DNA of 64,000 nucleotides from Streptomyces sp. CG1. Lineage in GTDB: Bacteria; Actinomycetota; Actinomycetes; Streptomycetales; Streptomycetaceae. The position numbers and the translations under genes are program-made. Below the pieces are notes generated by a model. The model saw only the letters and a program-made list of their open reading frames with translations. It had not been told where the DNA came from and did not search any database. Where the stretch lies: positions 5,146,001-5,210,000 of the forward strand of contig NZ_CP163518.1 in assembly GCF_041080625.1 (NCBI RefSeq). The letters are read 5' to 3'. This document shows, in pieces, positions 1-8,600 of this stretch; positions within the stretch are counted from its first letter, which is position 1; each line of letters begins with the position of its first letter.

Positions 1-61
1 CGAAAATCTGGGCTATGGTCGTAGTCCGCCGTACAGCGGTGGACGGATCCGCACACGCAAG

Positions 62-90
62 CGGCCCCGGTGCTACGAACACCGGGGCCG
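62..90. terminator. Hairpin terminator of an upstream gene
   Basis: Arms CGGCCCCGGTG (62-72) and CACCGGGGCCG (80-90) pair perfectly around a 7-nt loop. There is no U-tract, which is usual in Streptomyces. It probably ends a gene lying left of the window. The bases between it and the replication gene show no other gene. Confidence 0.5.
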
Positions 91-189
91 AAGTAGAGGC
101 TCCACCGCACAACCATCCATCCCTGAACGATCGAAACCGGCGCCGGCCGGGGTTGCCGCCCCGTAATGGCCTGCCGGGTGAGGAGCTCT

Positions 190-1710
190 ATGCCTCAGGG
201 TACGACCCTGCCGCCCCAGATGCCATCCCGCCTCGGCGACGGCCCCACACCGATGGAGCCTCCCTTCAACGTGGACGCCGAGCGCGCGGTCCTCGGCGCC
301 TGCATGCACAAAGCCGACATCATCGACGAGGTCCGGCCCATCCTGGGGGACGAAGCCTTCTACCGGCCCGCCCACGAGACCATCTGGCGCGCGCTCCTCG
401 CCCAGCACCGCGAGGACAGGCCGACCGACCCGATCGTTCTCACCGAACTGCTCCAGCAGCAAGGTGACCTGCAGCGCGTCGGTGGTCACGCCTACGTGTT
501 CCAGCTCGCCGACGCGCCCTATGGCACCGGCAGCGCGGAGCACCACGCGGAGATCGTCCGCGAGAAGGCCGACCTGCGCCGCCTGTTGACCTCCGCCGTG
601 CGCACCCTCCAGCGGGCCCAGGAGCCGGGCGCGGATCCCGAGGCGATACGCAGCGAGGTCGAAACGGAAGTGCGCGCCGAGCGCGAGCGCGCACTCGCCT
701 CGGGTCAGGGACGCCTGTCCCGCTTCGCCACCGACGGGTGGTCGTTCGTCAAAGAGACCGGTGCGGACGCCGAGCCTTTGTGGGGCACGCGGGAGAAGAC
801 CGTCTGGGCACCGGGTGAGAGTCTGATGATCGTCGGTGCCCCGGGTGTCGGCAAGACCACCCTGGCCCACCAGGTGATCTTCGCCCGCCTCGGCCTGCAG
901 GAGACAGTCCTGGAGATGCCGGTCGCCCCCAGCAGGCGGGTGCTCTACCTGGCGATGGACCGCCCGAAGCAGATCGCCAAGGCCATGAACCGCCGTGTCT
1001 TCCCCACCGACGAGAAGATCCTGCGCGACCGGCTCGTCGTCTGGCAGGGCCCGCTGCCCACCACCCTGGACAAGGAGCCCGACCTCCTCGCCGATCTCGC
1101 AGCCGCCCACCGGGCCGACACGATCGTGATCGACAGCCTCAAGGACGCAGTGAGCACAATGGTCGACGACAGCCTCGCGGTCGCCTTCCACAACGCCCGC
1201 ATGCGCGCCCTGCGAGGCGGCGTGGAGATCCTGGAGCTGCACCACCAGCGCAAGGCCACCGCCGACGCCCCGCGCGGCCAGCGCCCCAGCCTGGACCAGG
1301 TCTACGGCTCCACCTGGATCACCGCCGGCGCAGGCAGCGTCCTCTTCGTCACAGGCCGGGCAGGCGACCCCGCCGTCACCCTGCACCACCTCAAGACCCC
1401 CACCGGGGAGATCGGCCCGCTGGACGTCACCCACGACCACGTGCGCGGCACCACCACGGTCGACCCCACCAAGGACCCCGCCGTCCTGCTCCGCAACGCC
1501 CCGAACGGGCTGACGGCCCGCGACCTGGCAGCCGTCCTGGTCGGCGGCGGCGAGCCCGAGCGCGCCGACGTCGAGAAGGCACGGCGCCACCTGGCCCGGC
1601 TTGTCGACAGCGGCCTGGCCGCCAAGGCCGACGGGATCGCCGGAGGAGCCGGAGGCGGGCAGCAGACCCGCTACTACGCCACCGCACGCCACCTCGCCGC
1701 CGTGGGCTGA
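190..1710 (+). CDS. DnaB-N / RecA-like replication ATPase of a mobile element
   Basis: The N-terminus (about residues 15-120) resembles the DnaB helicase N-terminal domain, with the typical ERAVLGACM stretch. A RecA/RepA-type ATPase core follows. Its Walker A GAPGVGKTT lies near residue 216 and its Walker B-like TIVIDSLKD near residue 310. The C-terminal 70 residues look like a winged helix. ATG 190 has AGGAG at 181-185; an in-frame ATG at 166 lacks a comparable ribosome site. Such proteins serve as plasmid replication ATPases. The iteron-like sequence directly downstream and the mobilization genes that follow support a replication role, but whether it is the initiator or a helicase loader cannot be told from sequence. 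Confidence 0.75.
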   Translation: MPQGTTLPPQMPSRLGDGPTPMEPPFNVDAERAVLGACMHKADIIDEVRPILGDEAFYRPAHETIWRALLAQHREDRPTDPIVLTELLQQQGDLQRVGGHAYVFQLADAPYGTGSAEHHAEIVREKADLRRLLTSAVRTLQRAQEPGADPEAIRSEVETEVRAERERALASGQGRLSRFATDGWSFVKETGADAEPLWGTREKTVWAPGESLMIVGAPGVGKTTLAHQVIFARLGLQETVLEMPVAPSRRVLYLAMDRPKQIAKAMNRRVFPTDEKILRDRLVVWQGPLPTTLDKEPDLLADLAAAHRADTIVIDSLKDAVSTMVDDSLAVAFHNARMRALRGGVEILELHHQRKATADAPRGQRPSLDQVYGSTWITAGAGSVLFVTGRAGDPAVTLHHLKTPTGEIGPLDVTHDHVRGTTTVDPTKDPAVLLRNAPNGLTARDLAAVLVGGGEPERADVEKARRHLARLVDSGLAAKADGIAGGAGGGQQTRYYATARHLAAVG

Positions 1711-1727
1711 CCCCGCACCGCGCCCGT

Positions 1728-1925
1728 GTGAAGCGTTCACGCGACCGTTCACGCGGCCCTCACGCGCACACGCCCCGAAAAACCGCTCACATCGTGCACG
1801 CTGACCGTAAAACCGCAGGTCAGGCGATCACGCGAGCGTTCACGCCGTACACGCGCCCAGGCGATCACGCGCGGGGCCCCCTTTAGAAGGGGGCCCGCGT
1901 GAACGCCCCCTGCGTGAACGCCCCT
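1728..1925. repeat. Iteron-like cluster of GTTCAC/GTGAAC half-sites, candidate replication origin
   Basis: The gap after the replication ATPase holds GTTCAC at 1735, 1747 and 1838, its complement GTGAAC at 1899 and 1914, and variants GATCAC at 1826 and 1863 and GTACAC at 1847. Most are followed by GC. Clustered direct repeats beside a replication gene are typical of iteron origins. The same hexamer forms the arms of units 10-12 in the palindrome array at 5866-6216, so one protein may bind both. Function as origin is inferred. Confidence 0.45.
1874..1896. terminator. Hairpin inside the iteron-like region
   Basis: GGGCCCCCTT (1874-1883) pairs with AAGGGGGCCC (1887-1896) around a 3-nt loop. It may end the replication transcript or be a structural part of an origin. 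It lies between the GTTCAC and GTGAAC copies. Confidence 0.45.
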
Positions 1926-2092
1926 CACCCCCACCTCACAAGCCCCACCGCACCACCCCGGAGCCCGCCCTTGCACTCCCCTGCCCCGAGCGCCCCGGCA
2001 GCCATACGCGGCAGCCGGTGCCTCCGCGTCGGCATCGCCCTGCTCCCGCCCGCCCCGGCCGCCGAGCACTCACACCCGCTGGGGGTCATCGC

Positions 2093-3076
2093 GTGAACCG
2101 CAACGGACGCGTCACCCTCGTCATCGGCCTGGTGGCCGTCGTCCTCATGGCCTTCCGGGTCTCGTGGAACGCGCTGTCCGACGTGGCCCGCGCCATCGGC
2201 GCCGACTCCACCGCCGCCCTGCTCTACCCGATCGTGGTCGACGGGCTGATGGCCCTCGCGCTGATCGCCACCCTCGTGCTGACGGGTACCGACCGGAAGT
2301 TCGCGCTGCGGGTCCTGGCGACCTACACGATCGCCAGCCTCCTGCTGAACTACGTGCACGGCCTCGTTCCGGCCCTGCACACCGCGTCGGTCCGGTGGGG
2401 CCGACTGGCCGACTGGGACCCTGCGAACTGGGCCCTCGTGCTGCTGGCGACCTCGCTCCCGGTCGGGTCGATCTACTTCGGGTCGGACCTCGTGGCGAAG
2501 GTGCTGCACCACAACCCCGAGTCGGCTGACTCTGCCGAAGTGGCCTCTGCCCAGTCGGTTGATCGGCAAGCTGACAAGCAGGCCGCACGGTCGAGGTCCG
2601 GTCAGGCCGAATGGGCCCCCGAGCAGCTGACCGAGTCGGCCCCCGTGAAGGTCGCCGAGGCCCCCGTGACGCGGCCGGCCGAGGCCGACGAGTCGGCCCC
2701 CGCTACCCGACCGCCCCGGTCGGCCGCCATGACGGAGTCGACCCGAGCCGCCCCGCGTCGGGCGGCCGGTCGGGTCCCCGCCACCGCCAAGTCGACCGCC
2801 GACCGCACCCGCACCGACGCAGAAGTCCTCGACGAGGCCCGACTCCTGACCGCCGACTGGAGCGACAAACGGCTGACCGCCGAGCGTCTGCGCATCGAAC
2901 TAGGAATCGGCCAAAAGCGCGCCCGCGGCGTGCGCGACCAGCTGCAGGCCGAGCGCACCGGCCAGACCGAGCCCGTCGCGTTCGACAGCTCCGAGACCGA
3001 GCCCCTCGACGGACTCGACGAAGCCGCCTCCCAACGGCAGAGGGAACCCGGAACAGCCCCCGTCGGCACCGTCTGA
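2093..3076 (+). CDS. DUF2637-type membrane protein of a Streptomyces mobile element
   Basis: The N-terminal 140 residues carry about four hydrophobic segments separated by short polar loops, matching DUF2637 proteins that are common on actinomycete plasmids and integrative elements. A low-complexity middle rich in Ala, Pro, Glu and Ser follows. The C-terminus (about residues 235-290) looks like a small helix-turn-helix with the stretch LTADWSDKRLTAERLRIELG. I chose GTG 2093 because hydrophobic protein begins immediately after it; an open frame runs upstream to 2018 but encodes only Pro/Arg-rich sequence. The role is unknown. Position between replication and mobilization genes suggests maintenance or spread, and the C-terminal domain could bind the palindromes downstream. 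Confidence 0.65.
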   Translation: MNRNGRVTLVIGLVAVVLMAFRVSWNALSDVARAIGADSTAALLYPIVVDGLMALALIATLVLTGTDRKFALRVLATYTIASLLLNYVHGLVPALHTASVRWGRLADWDPANWALVLLATSLPVGSIYFGSDLVAKVLHHNPESADSAEVASAQSVDRQADKQAARSRSGQAEWAPEQLTESAPVKVAEAPVTRPAEADESAPATRPPRSAAMTESTRAAPRRAAGRVPATAKSTADRTRTDAEVLDEARLLTADWSDKRLTAERLRIELGIGQKRARGVRDQLQAERTGQTEPVAFDSSETEPLDGLDEAASQRQREPGTAPVGTV

Positions 3077-3116
3077 CCCCCGCAAACGCACCGATCGCCC
3101 CACCCTTCCGGCTCCC

Positions 3117-3142
3117 CCCGTGCCCGGACAGACAAGCACGGG
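3117..3142. promoter_or_regulatory. Inverted repeat upstream of the MobC-like gene
   Basis: CCCGTGC (3117-3123) and GCACGGG (3136-3142) form a 7-bp stem with a 12-nt loop in the 123-bp gap before the mobilization genes. It could be an operator, a terminator for the preceding gene, or part of an oriT. No nic site can be assigned. Confidence 0.3.
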
Positions 3143-3199
3143 ACACGGGGCCGCGCACACCGAAGCACCCGGCACCAGCACCCCACGGAGAACCGATCC

Positions 3200-4039
3200 A
3201 TGCACGACCCGCACCGCCCCGACCGCACCATCGACGAGCCGCTGCCGTTGACGAAGTCCCGTAGGCTGCTGGGAGGTTTGCAGCGGGCGTTTGGACGGGC
3301 GGCTCCAGACGGAGCGAGCTGGGGCGAAGTCCACATCGCCGGGGGCGATGCGGACTTCGCGCTCGGACCCGCCCCAGCGGGGGCGGGCCAGGCCCGTGCC
3401 CAGCGGGGCACGGAGCAGGGGAAGGTGGAGGCCGAGCGCGGCCTCCACCAGGGCCAGCACGCCGTAGCCGATGCGCGCGAGACCGCCGACGATGTCGCGC
3501 GCTTCGCACCGACGATCACCGCCGACACGTTCGTCCATCGCGGCATCGCCGCGTACGACATCCCCGCCCCTGCTGATACCGACGCCTCACCCGGCTCCGA
3601 GCGCCGGCGGCGGCTGAGCGACGTGCTGTACCGGCCCCGCTCCGGGATCAAACGCGCCGTGCAACTGACGTGCTCGGCGGAACCGGCGGAGCGCGAGTTC
3701 ATCGACCGCGCCGCACGCGAGGCGAAGCGCTCCCGCTCGGCCTACCTGATGGACGCGGCACTCACGTTCGCCCACGCCTACCTGCCCGACCAGCGCCCCG
3801 CCGCCATCCCAGCTCTGCCCTCCCCGCAAGCGACCCAGGACCTGATGGTCCTGTCCGGAAAGCTGCTGCGGGAGTTCCACCGGATCGGCTCGAACCTCAA
3901 CCAGATCGTCCGCGCGATCCACACAGGCGACCTCCCCGACCGCGCCGAACAGGTCCTCGACGAACTGCACCAGACCGCGCGGCTGGCCCGTCGTGCGCTG
4001 GACCAGGTTGTGGACGGTGGTGGTCGCCGTGGTGCCTGA
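3200..4039 (+). CDS. MobC-like relaxosome accessory protein
   Basis: The C-terminal half (about residues 150-279) has the MobC layout: a basic stretch, then FIDRAAREAKRSRSAYL, then the signature FHRIGSNLNQIVRAIHTGD. MobC proteins bind oriT and help the relaxase open the DNA. GGAG lies about 9 bases before ATG 3200. The first 130 residues are unlike MobC and have weaker codon bias, so the true start could lie nearer 3590. The stop overlaps the relaxase start by 11 bases, which implies translational coupling. The MobC part is confident, the N-terminus is not. Confidence 0.65.
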   Translation: MHDPHRPDRTIDEPLPLTKSRRLLGGLQRAFGRAAPDGASWGEVHIAGGDADFALGPAPAGAGQARAQRGTEQGKVEAERGLHQGQHAVADARETADDVARFAPTITADTFVHRGIAAYDIPAPADTDASPGSERRRRLSDVLYRPRSGIKRAVQLTCSAEPAEREFIDRAAREAKRSRSAYLMDAALTFAHAYLPDQRPAAIPALPSPQATQDLMVLSGKLLREFHRIGSNLNQIVRAIHTGDLPDRAEQVLDELHQTARLARRALDQVVDGGGRRGA

Positions 4040-5792
4040 CGTCTCCACCGGGGACCGCACCCGCGGCCTGCTCTCCTACCTTTTCGGACCGGGACGCCGC
4101 GACGAGCACACCGACCCCCACATCGTCGCCGCCTTCGCCATGCCCGGAATCACCGATCCCGGCCGCGTCCCCCTGGAAGAGCACCAGGACGCGCTCTCCG
4201 AACTCGCCCGCTACCTCGACCAGCCCGTCGAATTGCGCCGACAGCGCACCGGCAAGGACGTGCCGCAGCACGTGTGGCACTGCCCCGTCCGCACCGCCCC
4301 TGGCGACCGCTACCTCACCGACGCCGAGTGGGCCGAGGTCGCCCGCCGCGTCGTCCACGCCACCGGCATTGCCCCGCACGGCGACGACTCCGGATGCCGG
4401 TGGATCGCGGTACGGCACGCCGAGGACCACATCCACATCATGGCCACCAGCGTCCGCGAGGACGGCCGCCGTCCCCGCAACAAACGCGACGGCCAGCGCG
4501 CCCAGGCCGAATGCCGCAAGATCGAGATCGAACTCGGACTGCGACGCCTGAAGTCCGGCGACGGCACCGCACCGAAGACGCCCACCGGTGCCGAGGTTGC
4601 CAAGGCCGAGCGTCAGGGCCGCAAGACGACCACCCGGCAGTGGCTGCGGGAGCACGCGTACGCCGCAGCAGCAGCCGCGCGCGATGAACACGAGTACTTC
4701 GCGGTACTCACTGCCCTGGGCATCAAGGTCCAGAAACGGATCGGACCCGAGACCGGTGAGACCACCGGCTACGGCCTCGCCGCCCCCGGCGACACCGACG
4801 CCAAGAACGAACCGGTCTACTACGCCGGCTCCAGCCTCGCCCCCGACCTGTCCCTCAACCGCCTGCGTGAACGCTTCACCCCGGCACCCGCCGACACCAC
4901 CGTCCGCGCCCGTGCTCGGGGCACGAAGAGCGACGCGTGGCGACGCGCGGAATCCGAACTGCGCAGCACCCACGCCTTCCTCCTCGGCCCGAAAGACGGG
5001 CAGGACCAGGAGGCGTTCGACCGGCAGGTACAGGCCCAGGCGGCGGCGTTCGCCGAACTGCTCCACAACACCGCCGCCACCGCCCCGAAGGCAGCGCGAG
5101 CAGAACTGCACGCCGCAGCAGCCGCGTTCGACCGCGCGAACCGCTCCGCGATCCGCGCCGAACACCAAAGCGCGTACGCCCTACGACAGGCAGGCAAGGA
5201 ACTGATACGCGCCGTGGGCGGCGAGGACGGCTCCGCGGTGGTTTCCCTGCTGGCCACCGCCGTCTACGTGCTGATCGCTTTGGACCACTGGCACCAGCAG
5301 CGCGGCCACGAACAGCAGGCCGCGGCCGCCAAGCAGGCCCTCGCCCACCTGCAGAACGCCTACCAGCACACCGCCCGCCCCGAACTCGCCCGCCTCACCG
5401 ACCGCACCCCCGGACCGGACGAGACCCGCCGCCTCGCCGCAGTCGTCCAAGCCGCCGTACCCGCCCACGCCCAACGCATCCTCACCGACCCGGCCGGGCC
5501 CGCCCTCGCCACCACCCTCGCCCAAGCCGAATCCGCCGGCACCCCACCCCGGCACGCACTCACAGCCGCAGCCGCAGCCGCAGCCGCAGCCGAACAACGC
5601 GAGCTGGACAGCGCCGACCGCCCCGCCGAAGTCCTCATTTGGCGACTTCGCCACACCACCGCAGAACAGACCGCCGCCCGAACGCGCGCAGCCACCACCC
5701 GCACCCGCCACGCGACAACCACCAGCACGCCGCCCACCACCGCACCCCCCGTCATCCAGCGGCCCACCGACGCCGTGCACCGCAGGCGCTGA
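4029..5792 (+). CDS. HUH relaxase / mobilization nuclease
   Basis: The N-terminal 200 residues form a MobA/VirD2-type relaxase. The opening VPDVSTGDRTRGLLSYLFGP is followed by the metal-binding histidine motif HAEDHIHIM. This enzyme nicks one strand at oriT and carries it into the recipient. GTG 4029 gives the family's usual N-terminus; in-frame GTG codons at 3993, 4017 and 4032 are alternatives. The C-terminal 400 residues are Ala-rich helical sequence, with five tandem CAGCCG repeats at 5563-5592 that encode polyalanine and could slip. No TraB/FtsK-type transporter gene is in view, so the element may be mobilizable rather than self-transmissible. Confidence 0.85.
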   Translation: MVPDVSTGDRTRGLLSYLFGPGRRDEHTDPHIVAAFAMPGITDPGRVPLEEHQDALSELARYLDQPVELRRQRTGKDVPQHVWHCPVRTAPGDRYLTDAEWAEVARRVVHATGIAPHGDDSGCRWIAVRHAEDHIHIMATSVREDGRRPRNKRDGQRAQAECRKIEIELGLRRLKSGDGTAPKTPTGAEVAKAERQGRKTTTRQWLREHAYAAAAAARDEHEYFAVLTALGIKVQKRIGPETGETTGYGLAAPGDTDAKNEPVYYAGSSLAPDLSLNRLRERFTPAPADTTVRARARGTKSDAWRRAESELRSTHAFLLGPKDGQDQEAFDRQVQAQAAAFAELLHNTAATAPKAARAELHAAAAAFDRANRSAIRAEHQSAYALRQAGKELIRAVGGEDGSAVVSLLATAVYVLIALDHWHQQRGHEQQAAAAKQALAHLQNAYQHTARPELARLTDRTPGPDETRRLAAVVQAAVPAHAQRILTDPAGPALATTLAQAESAGTPPRHALTAAAAAAAAAEQRELDSADRPAEVLIWRLRHTTAEQTAARTRAATTRTRHATTTSTPPTTAPPVIQRPTDAVHRRR

Positions 5793-5865
5793 CACCCAAC
5801 CCCGGAACGAGTCACGACCGCACCGCCCGCCCAGAGACCGAGGGTGAACCTCTCCGCCCAGGGCC

Positions 5866-6216
5866 GTTCAGTTTCTGTACCACGCTGCGTTCAGAGCCTG
5901 AACACGCAACGCGTTCAGTCTCTGAACACACAAGGCGTCCCGGGTCGGGACAAGAGGCTTGTCCCGACCCGCGACACGGGACTTGTCCCGAAAAGGGACA
6001 CGCGGCGCGATCTGAATCGGAACAGCGGCCGATGTCCACTCGGTGGACACGACCCGCGTCCCCTGAGTGGACGCGGAGCCTGTTTCACTCGGTGAACATG
6101 GGGCCGTTCACTCGGTGAACGCCGGGCTTGTTCACTGAGTGGACGTCCCCCGTGTTCCCTAAAGGAACTGGTCCGGTGTTCCCTGAGGGAACTGGGCTGG
6201 TGTTCCCTCGGGGAAC
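5866..6216. repeat. Array of fifteen 15-bp palindromes on a 24-bp period
   Basis: Units begin at 5866, 5889, 5913, 5937, 5961, 5985, 6009, 6034, 6058, 6083, 6106, 6130, 6154, 6178 and 6202. Each is a 6-3-6 palindrome with outer consensus GTYC...GRAC, separated by 8-10 bp of unrelated sequence. Seven units are perfect, seven have one mismatch and one (6009) has two. Arm sequences fall into consecutive triplets: GTTCAG (units 1-3), GTCCCG (4-6), GTCCAC-like and degraded (7-9), GTTCAC (10-12), GTTCCC (13-15). Changes in one arm are compensated in the other. No gene overlaps the array. It lies just behind the relaxase, so oriT, partition, incompatibility or origin function are all possible. Confidence 0.9.
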
Positions 6217-6249
6217 GGAAACGCCCCAGGCGGATAAATGTTGTGGCTT

Positions 6250-6287
6250 GCATACCGCGGCTGCTGGGTCCAACAGCCGCGGTATGC
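6250..6287. terminator. Bidirectional hairpin terminator
   Basis: GCATACCGCGGCTG (6250-6263) and CAGCCGCGGTATGC (6274-6287) form a perfect 14-bp stem with a 10-nt loop. It stands between the palindrome array and the 3' end of the leftward methyltransferase gene, where a terminator is expected. Confidence 0.65.
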
Positions 6288-6311
6288 GCAGCTTCGAGCG
6301 GCGCCGCCGCG

Positions 6312-7058
6312 TCACCGTCGCATGTATCGGGCCACCGTGTACGCGGTCGGTCCAGTGAGTCCTGTCTCGGAGCCGTCGGTGATGTCCAGGACCTCGAAGC
6401 CGGCGCCCTCGGCGTAGCGCTCCAGCTCGCGAGGGAAGAGTACGCGCCTGCGGATCTCGTCCTGGGCCTCGTCGTCTGAGGGGAGCACCCAGTGCCGGTG
6501 CATGGTGCTGATCTGGGTACGTAGGTTCCACTCGTGTCGGATCGTGACGGTCGCCGGTCCCTTCGGGGTGGCGATTGTGGCGGTGATCGGCTCGGGCCGT
6601 GTGATGGGGGCGACGGGGGAGCACAGCACGAGCAGCGTGCCGGGTCGGGCGTGGGCGGCGAAGGTGGCGAAGACCTGGCTGATCTCTTTGTTGCCGTGGA
6701 CGTAGGCCAGGCTGTTGCCGATGCAGGTCACCACGTCCATGCGTTTGCGGAGCCGGACAGTGCGCATGTCCCCGACGCGGATGTCCAGTTCGGGCCGGGT
6801 TCGGCGGGCGTAGTCGACCATGCCGGGCTGGAGGTCCACGCCGATGCACTCGAAGCGCTTGGCGAGGATCTCCAGGTCCCGGCCGGTGCCGCATCCGAAG
6901 TCGACCAGCGTTTCGGCGTCCGGCCGGTGCAGCTCGATCAGGGTCTGGCACATCCCGGCGCCCGTGCTGTCGGTCTGGACCACGTCGTACAGGGCGGGGT
7001 CCCGGTAGAGGAGGTTCGTGGCTTCCACGTGTTCCGCTTCCGTGTTGTGGCTGGTCAC
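6312..7058 (-). CDS. Class I SAM-dependent methyltransferase of the peptide operon
   Basis: The SAM-binding motif LVDFGCGTGRDLE is followed by GVDLQPGMVDYAR, the acidic loop of a Rossmann methyltransferase, and later by a VTCIGNSLAYV strand. The protein is 248 residues from GTG 7058. That start overlaps the upstream synthetase stop as GTGA, a sign of coupled translation, so an open frame reaching further upstream is ignored. Coupling to an amide-forming enzyme behind a short precursor gene suggests that it methylates the peptide product or a leader-bound intermediate. The methyl acceptor is not visible in the sequence. Confidence 0.75.
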   Translation of the reverse strand: MTSHNTEAEHVEATNLLYRDPALYDVVQTDSTGAGMCQTLIELHRPDAETLVDFGCGTGRDLEILAKRFECIGVDLQPGMVDYARRTRPELDIRVGDMRTVRLRKRMDVVTCIGNSLAYVHGNKEISQVFATFAAHARPGTLLVLCSPVAPITRPEPITATIATPKGPATVTIRHEWNLRTQISTMHRHWVLPSDDEAQDEIRRRVLFPRELERYAEGAGFEVLDITDGSETGLTGPTAYTVARYMRR

Positions 7059-8527
7059 ATGAGACTCCGCAGCCCGACCTCCAAGGCGAGGACATCGCAC
7101 AGCAGGTCGGGGACGACCGGGGCGGCATCGGCGTCCTTACGGACCTGAGAGAGTGCCTTGCCGTCAACGTAGCCGAGGTCCGCCAGGACAGATTCCTTCA
7201 GCATGTCGTCCAGCACAGGCAGACCGTAGGCGCGCAGTCCTTTCTCCAGGACGGCCAGGAAGTTCTCCGGCTCGGCTGGCGCCGCCACAGACTCGGGCAG
7301 ACCCGTCCTCCTGATCCGCTCGCGGAACAACGCCTTGCCGCGCTTGTACCGGTGCGGCAGCTGCTCCATGAAGCGAACGACGCGCGGGTGCGCGAGCGGG
7401 CTCACCGGCCAGACTCCGGCCCGGAGGAATCCGGGATTGTGCATCCCGAACGCCATCAGGGTCGGCACGGGCAGAACGGGGATGGGCGCCAGGTGATCGT
7501 TCACCTCCGCCAGCGCTCGAACGGCCTTCGGGCCGAGCCACGGAACCGGTTCCGGCGCAGGGAGTTGTGCGTCCGTCCGGGAGTGATGGGCGTTGACCTC
7601 GTCGCCGCCGCTGCCGGTGAAGATCACCTCGCAGCGCCGAGCGGCTGCGTGCTCCCGTATGACGTCGAATGCCTCCTGGTAGAAGGCACCCGCGGGATCA
7701 TGTGGCCTGCGGATAGCGCGCATGCCTCCCGGGCCGAAAGGCGGCTGTTGCATGGCGGGGATGGGTGTGTCCCGGAAGCCGCAGTGTTCCACGAGCGCCC
7801 GGCGTCGCTCACGCTGCTGCATGCCCGTGCTGCCTCCCACGAGCAGGCCGAAGCTGTGCACCTCGGGGAATCGCACTGTCTTGATCGCGAGGGCGACGTT
7901 CCCGGAGTCCGCTCCGCCGGACAGCTCGACGCCCACACACCCCGTCACCGTTGGCGCATCGCGGATCACGCCGGTCAGTAAGTCGTCCAGAGCGGTGAGT
8001 GGATCAATGCCGGGCCGTAGCGAGCGGGGTTCAAGTACGTGCTCGGCGGGCTCCGGGTATCGGATGCTGAGTCCTGAGGCGGTGAAGGTGGCCGAGGCTC
8101 GCTCGGTGAGGCGGTGCACTCCTTCGAACAGCGTCTCGGACGTGTAGCGGTGCTGCCTGGTCAGCGTTCGGGCGACGACGCGCGGCACCAGGCGGTCGGC
8201 CCGCAGATACGGTCGTAGCGCGGTCAGGTCCCAAGAGGCGTGCAGCTCACCGGCCATCTCCACCAGGAAGAGCGGGGCTGTGCCGAAGACACCTGCCGAC
8301 ACGCGGGCTTCTCCGGGTTTCATGACGACCGTGATGAAGTCGGCGTCGTCCCGTTTGCATTCCCTCACGCGTACCCGCACGCGCGGCGCCTGGTCGTCGT
8401 TGATCTCCATGACCAACGTGGACACGTTCGCCGGCTCGATCCAGCTCTCACCGTTGACCCAACGGCCGCCCTGCGCTCTCCACTCGGGATGGTGAAGGTC
8501 GCACAGGCGCAGACGCATCGACAGCAT
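7055..8527 (-). CDS. Asparagine synthetase / lasso-cyclase-like ATP-dependent amide ligase
   Basis: The C-terminal half carries the ATP-pyrophosphatase motif ELSGGADSGN (near residue 203) and the second family motif TGSGGDEVNAHH (near residue 303). The N-terminal half resembles the amidotransferase fold but has no Cys at position 2, so glutamine hydrolysis is unlikely. Lasso peptide cyclases show the same loss. At 490 residues it is shorter than most asparagine synthetases. ATG 8527 has AGGGA upstream. The gene follows a 39-residue peptide gene, with a hairpin between them, and overlaps a methyltransferase gene. I infer adenylation of a carboxylate on the peptide and amide or macrocycle formation. 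No lasso leader peptidase or RRE protein gene is seen nearby. Confidence 0.75.
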   Translation of the reverse strand: MLSMRLRLCDLHHPEWRAQGGRWVNGESWIEPANVSTLVMEINDDQAPRVRVRVRECKRDDADFITVVMKPGEARVSAGVFGTAPLFLVEMAGELHASWDLTALRPYLRADRLVPRVVARTLTRQHRYTSETLFEGVHRLTERASATFTASGLSIRYPEPAEHVLEPRSLRPGIDPLTALDDLLTGVIRDAPTVTGCVGVELSGGADSGNVALAIKTVRFPEVHSFGLLVGGSTGMQQRERRRALVEHCGFRDTPIPAMQQPPFGPGGMRAIRRPHDPAGAFYQEAFDVIREHAAARRCEVIFTGSGGDEVNAHHSRTDAQLPAPEPVPWLGPKAVRALAEVNDHLAPIPVLPVPTLMAFGMHNPGFLRAGVWPVSPLAHPRVVRFMEQLPHRYKRGKALFRERIRRTGLPESVAAPAEPENFLAVLEKGLRAYGLPVLDDMLKESVLADLGYVDGKALSQVRKDADAAPVVPDLLCDVLALEVGLRSLM

Positions 8528-8550
8528 CTCGTCCCTTTCCGATGTCGTGC

Positions 8551-8584
8551 GGCGGGGCGGGACCGCGTACGATCCCGCCCCGCC
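8551..8584. terminator. Hairpin between precursor and synthetase genes
   Basis: GGCGGGGCGGGA (8551-8562) pairs with TCCCGCCCCGCC (8573-8584), a perfect 12-bp stem with a 10-nt loop. It lies 16 bases past the peptide stop and 23 bases before the synthetase start. A leaky terminator here would give more precursor than enzyme mRNA, as in many RiPP operons. Confidence 0.65.
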
Positions 8585-8600
8585 TGGCGTCAGCCCTGGA

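Noticed and set aside
73..1752. Long leftward open frame opposite the replication ATPase
   Set aside because: It is the mirror of a strongly coding rightward gene, with no known motif and Gly/Val-rich composition.
6009..6023. A missing unit in the palindrome array
   Set aside because: At first the array seemed interrupted here, but GATCTG-AAT-CGGAAC keeps the 24-bp register with two mismatches and counts as a decayed unit.
5866..6216. CRISPR array
   Set aside because: The repeated units are 15-bp palindromes that change along the array, and the spacers are only 8-10 bp. No cas genes are near.
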